DNA of 64,000 nt from contig NZ_JAJQPD010000007.1 in NCBI RefSeq assembly GCF_021228295.1, positions 124,001-188,000 on the forward strand, written 5' to 3'. The position numbers were made by a program, and so were the translations under genes. Each line of letters begins with the position of its first letter. Position 1 is the stretch's first letter. Below are positions 61,376 to 64,000 of this stretch, piece after piece. Below the pieces are notes generated by a model, which was not told where the DNA came from, did not search any database, and worked only from the letters and a program-made list of their open reading frames with translations. Origin of the DNA: Agromyces humatus (GTDB lineage Bacteria > Actinomycetota > Actinomycetes > Actinomycetales > Microbacteriaceae).

Positions 61376-64000
61376 TCAGCTTCCGGTCGTATTCGTTCCC
61401 GCCGACTGGGTGCCGTTCTTCGACGGGGGCGTCGGCAGAGGCTTCTTGGCCTGGCCGCTCGACTGCGCCTTGGTCGGCGTCGGCGGCAGCGGCTTGGGCG
61501 AGGTCGACGACTGCGCGGTTCCTCCGACACCGCCTGAGCTGCTTGCCGCGCTCGAACTCTGACTGCTGTTCACCGCCGGCGTTCCGCCCGACGTCGCGTT
61601 GCCGGTGCCGGCGCCGGTGCCGGTGCCGGTGCCGGTCTGCGTGCTCGCCGCTGTTGTGCCGCCGAACTTGGCGCGTTTGCCGTACGGCGCACCGAGCTTC
61701 ACGGTGCCCTCACCCAAGTCGATGTCGATGAGGGGGTTGGGATCGAACATCTCGGCGGTGTCCTGCCACTTCTTCGCGGCAGCCCGGTCCATGCCCACGC
61801 CGAGTTTCACGAACGCCCGCGGCAGGTGGTTGGCCTTGCCTGCATCCATCGCCTGCCCCATCGCCCCGAGCGCCGCGAAGCCCGACATCTGCTTCGCCGC
61901 GTCGCTCCTGTCCCAGGCCGCGCGCACGATGTCGTTCGCCTTCGCGATCGTGAACAGAGCGCCGCTCGGGTCGGTGTACCTGATCGCGTTCGATCCGGCG
62001 TAGGCGTACGAAGCCTGCAACTCGGGCGATCCGAGAAGGCTGAACGGATCGCTCAGCGCCGGATCGACGGTCAGGAACAGCTCGCGCCGCGCGTCGTACC
62101 AGCGCTCGCCGAAGTCCATCAGACTGCGCCGCTCGTCGGTGTAGGCACCGGCGTACTGGTACGCCGTGCGGTACACCGTCGAGTGCTCGTCGATCCACAC
62201 CTCCCCGGTCGGGAAGTACTCCTGGTGTTGGAACGTCTGGCCCGTCGCGTCGGTGACCACGTTGGTGCTGCCCTGCAGGTCCTTGTGCAGGAAGTACCGC
62301 TGCCCTTCCGCAGTGTAGGGGTCGTCGCCCGGATCGCGCTGCTGGGCGATCAGCTCGTCGTCGACCCAGATCTGCTTCGTGAGTTCGTTGCCGTTGCGCA
62401 CCGTGACCCACGGGTTGATGAACGCCGTCTCGCCGTTCGGGCCACGTTCGATGACCCTGCGGCCCTCGTCGTCGTAGGCGTACTCGGTCGTCTCGCCGTA
62501 CTCGTCGACGAGCACCATGTGACCCGCCCAGTCCCAGGTGATCTCGCGCGCGATCTTCGCCTTCTTGCCGGTGCCGCTGACGATCTGCGTCAGCTCGCCG
62601 TCGGCGTCGTAGTGGAACGTGTCCTGCCCCTGGGTGCTCACCTGGTGCGGGCCGTCGGCCTGGTACGTGCGGTCGAACGAGTACGAGGTGGCGGACTGCA
62701 CCTTCTTGCCGAGCTTGTCGACCTGCGCCTTGCTCGCGACGTTCCCGGCGTCGTCGAAGCCGAGGTCGAATGCGAAGGTGCGGGTGTCCTTCCAGACCTG
62801 CGCCGTGCCGGCGGCGTGCGCGAGCCGGTCGTAGGGGTCGTAGTCGTAGGTCATCGAGACGGGGCTGCCGAACAGGTTCGGCACGGTCGACGGCACGTTG
62901 TTCGAGTACGTCTTCGGGTTGCCGACCTTGTCGTAGGTGTACGCCTGGTCCTGCACCTCGCCGTATTGGGCCGGGTTGCCCTTGAGCGCTCGGTTCGCCG
63001 AGACGGTTCGCACGTTCTCCATCCACCGGGTGAGCTCGTCGTAACTCCAGGTCGTCGTCGCGCCGTTGCCGTAGTCGATCGCCGCGGGCACGAGGAACTC
63101 GTCGTAGCGGCGATCGTTCACGTAGTCGTAGTGCCAGGTCGTCGGCTCGTCGGTGAAGGTCGGGTTGCCGTCGGCATCGAGCACGGGGTTGCCGTCGGCA
63201 TCGAGCACCGGCACTTTCACGAGCCCTGCCTCGTCGCCCACCACCGACTTCGTGAGGCCGCCCGCGTCGTAGTCGTAGGTGAGCACCTCGCCGTCGGGAT
63301 AGGTCATGGTCTCGACCCGGCTGAGCCCGTCGTAGATCCACTCGGTGGTCCACTGGAACCTCGGGTCGCCCGGCTTCCAGTTGTGCAGCTTGATCTCGCT
63401 GAGCTGGCTCGTCGTGTTGCCGAGCGCGTCGTACCCCAGCGTGACCACGCGCGCAGCGTCGTCGATCTGCACGATGCGGCCGGCGCCGTTGTCAGGCGCG
63501 CCCGCGGAGCCGTACGTGTAGGTCACGTCGGGGGTGTCCTCGGGGTAGACGATCTTCACGAGATTCTGCAGCTCGTAGTGGTAGGTGGTCTCGACGCCCT
63601 CCTCGCGCAGCGTGCCCGAGACCTCCCTGATCACCTTGCCCTCGGCGTCGTACCACGTCTCGACGAGGCCGCCGTCGGGGGTGTCGGTGCTCAACTTGTT
63701 GCCGACCCCGTCGTACGTGTGGGTGGTCTCGTTGCCGGCGACGTCGACGACCCGCAGCAGCTGGCCGAGCGGGTCGTACCGGTACACCGCCGTCTTGGCG
63801 GCGAGGAGGTCGGCGGGGTCGGGCGTCGCCGGGTTCAGCGGCTGGTCGTCCATCCGCACCTCGTTGCCGCGGATGTCGGTGAACGTCGTCGTCACGCGCC
63901 CACGCGGGTCGGTGCTGACGGCTTTCATGACGGATGCCGCGTGGCCGGCGACCTCGGCCGCGCCGAACCCGTACGTGGTCGTCGTGGTGCGCGCGCCGGG
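61376..64000 (-). CDS. RHS/YD-repeat protein, C-terminal part (runs off right edge)
   Basis: 874 residues visible; the frame is open through position 64000, so the N-terminus lies outside. YD repeats recur (YRYDPLGQLLRVVDVAGNE, YDGVGNKLSTDTPDG, YDAEGKVIREVSG). The RHS core is FGERWYDARRELFLTVDPALSDPFSLLGSPE followed by YAYAGSNAIRYTDPSG. The remaining about 200 residues begin LFTIAKANDIVRAAWD and end in a Gly/Thr/Ser/Pro-rich low-complexity tail with KKPLPTPPSK. RHS shells usually carry a C-terminal toxin; none is recognisable here and no immunity-like gene follows. Confidence 0.9.
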   Translation of the reverse strand, partial: PGARTTTTTYGFGAAEVAGHAASVMKAVSTDPRGRVTTTFTDIRGNEVRMDDQPLNPATPDPADLLAAKTAVYRYDPLGQLLRVVDVAGNETTHTYDGVGNKLSTDTPDGGLVETWYDAEGKVIREVSGTLREEGVETTYHYELQNLVKIVYPEDTPDVTYTYGSAGAPDNGAGRIVQIDDAARVVTLGYDALGNTTSQLSEIKLHNWKPGDPRFQWTTEWIYDGLSRVETMTYPDGEVLTYDYDAGGLTKSVVGDEAGLVKVPVLDADGNPVLDADGNPTFTDEPTTWHYDYVNDRRYDEFLVPAAIDYGNGATTTWSYDELTRWMENVRTVSANRALKGNPAQYGEVQDQAYTYDKVGNPKTYSNNVPSTVPNLFGSPVSMTYDYDPYDRLAHAAGTAQVWKDTRTFAFDLGFDDAGNVASKAQVDKLGKKVQSATSYSFDRTYQADGPHQVSTQGQDTFHYDADGELTQIVSGTGKKAKIAREITWDWAGHMVLVDEYGETTEYAYDDEGRRVIERGPNGETAFINPWVTVRNGNELTKQIWVDDELIAQQRDPGDDPYTAEGQRYFLHKDLQGSTNVVTDATGQTFQHQEYFPTGEVWIDEHSTVYRTAYQYAGAYTDERRSLMDFGERWYDARRELFLTVDPALSDPFSLLGSPELQASYAYAGSNAIRYTDPSGALFTIAKANDIVRAAWDRSDAAKQMSGFAALGAMGQAMDAGKANHLPRAFVKLGVGMDRAAAKKWQDTAEMFDPNPLIDIDLGEGTVKLGAPYGKRAKFGGTTAASTQTGTGTGTGAGTGNATSGGTPAVNSSQSSSAASSSGGVGGTAQSSTSPKPLPPTPTKAQSSGQAKKPLPTPPSKNGTQSAGTNTTGS

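Noticed and set aside
1..64000. tRNA, rRNA, insertion sequences, prophage, attachment sites
   Set aside because: No cloverleaf-like or rRNA-like sequence, transposase, integrase or phage gene was recognised by reading; a tRNAscan and ISfinder search would be decisive.

Overview
This is a high-GC actinobacterial chromosome segment. Gene content and style point to Microbacteriaceae, with Agromyces-like composition as my best guess: strong GC3 bias, many GTG starts, frequent leaderless promoters, a DUF3073 gene beside purM, and GGGTTGAGGAGCG palindromic repeats. No rRNA, tRNA, insertion sequence, prophage or CRISPR array was seen. Most of the window looks like resident chromosome. The accessory-looking parts are the M6 peptidase/ATP-grasp cassette near 50-54.5 kb and the RHS gene at the right edge.

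Layout. 0-9 kb: the start of a Ca2+-type P-ATPase, divergent from a CopB copper ATPase with a CsoR-like operator between them; DUF1801; a DGPF protein with its ECF42 sigma factor; an RND exporter. 9-21.5 kb: a secreted phytase-like esterase, a GNAT/aldo-keto reductase fusion, a MocR/YczE pair, a TipA-like MerR regulator with an internal TipAS start, a DUF4097-PadR operon with two operators, a GNAT, a paired fluoride channel (crcB x2), CopC and a flavoprotein. 21.6-33.6 kb: purine region with DUF3073, purM, purF, purD and purC, interleaved with a luciferase-like oxidoreductase, an acyltransferase, a thioesterase, a glutamine amidotransferase, an SCP-2 protein and a ring-cleaving-type VOC protein. 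purS-purQ follow at 49-50 kb; purL is not in the window.

34-44.4 kb: a sialic-acid-type operon on the minus strand. It has a peptide-class ABC importer with one fused permease-ATPase subunit, then nanA, a ROK kinase and nanE, with a divergent GntR regulator and a CE7 deacetylase beyond it. 44.5-47.7 kb: a three-gene kynurenine operon (kynA, an amidohydrolase, kynU), in which the amidohydrolase sits where a formylkynurenine deformylase is expected. 47.7-49 kb: a WS/DGAT acyltransferase.

50.4-54.5 kb is the most unusual part. Four co-directional genes encode an M6 metallopeptidase with no signal peptide and a Lys/Glu/Phe-rich tail, a protein resembling the N-terminal half of an ATP-grasp enzyme, a RimK/graspetide-like ATP-grasp ligase, and a small protein. 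I suggest a peptide- or protein-modifying system. 54.6-64 kb: catalase with its Fur-type regulator, a flavodoxin-fold reductase, DUF3817, a tandemly amplified palindromic repeat, an MFS exporter, a winged-helix/AAA regulator and the 3' part of an RHS-repeat protein that runs off the right edge.
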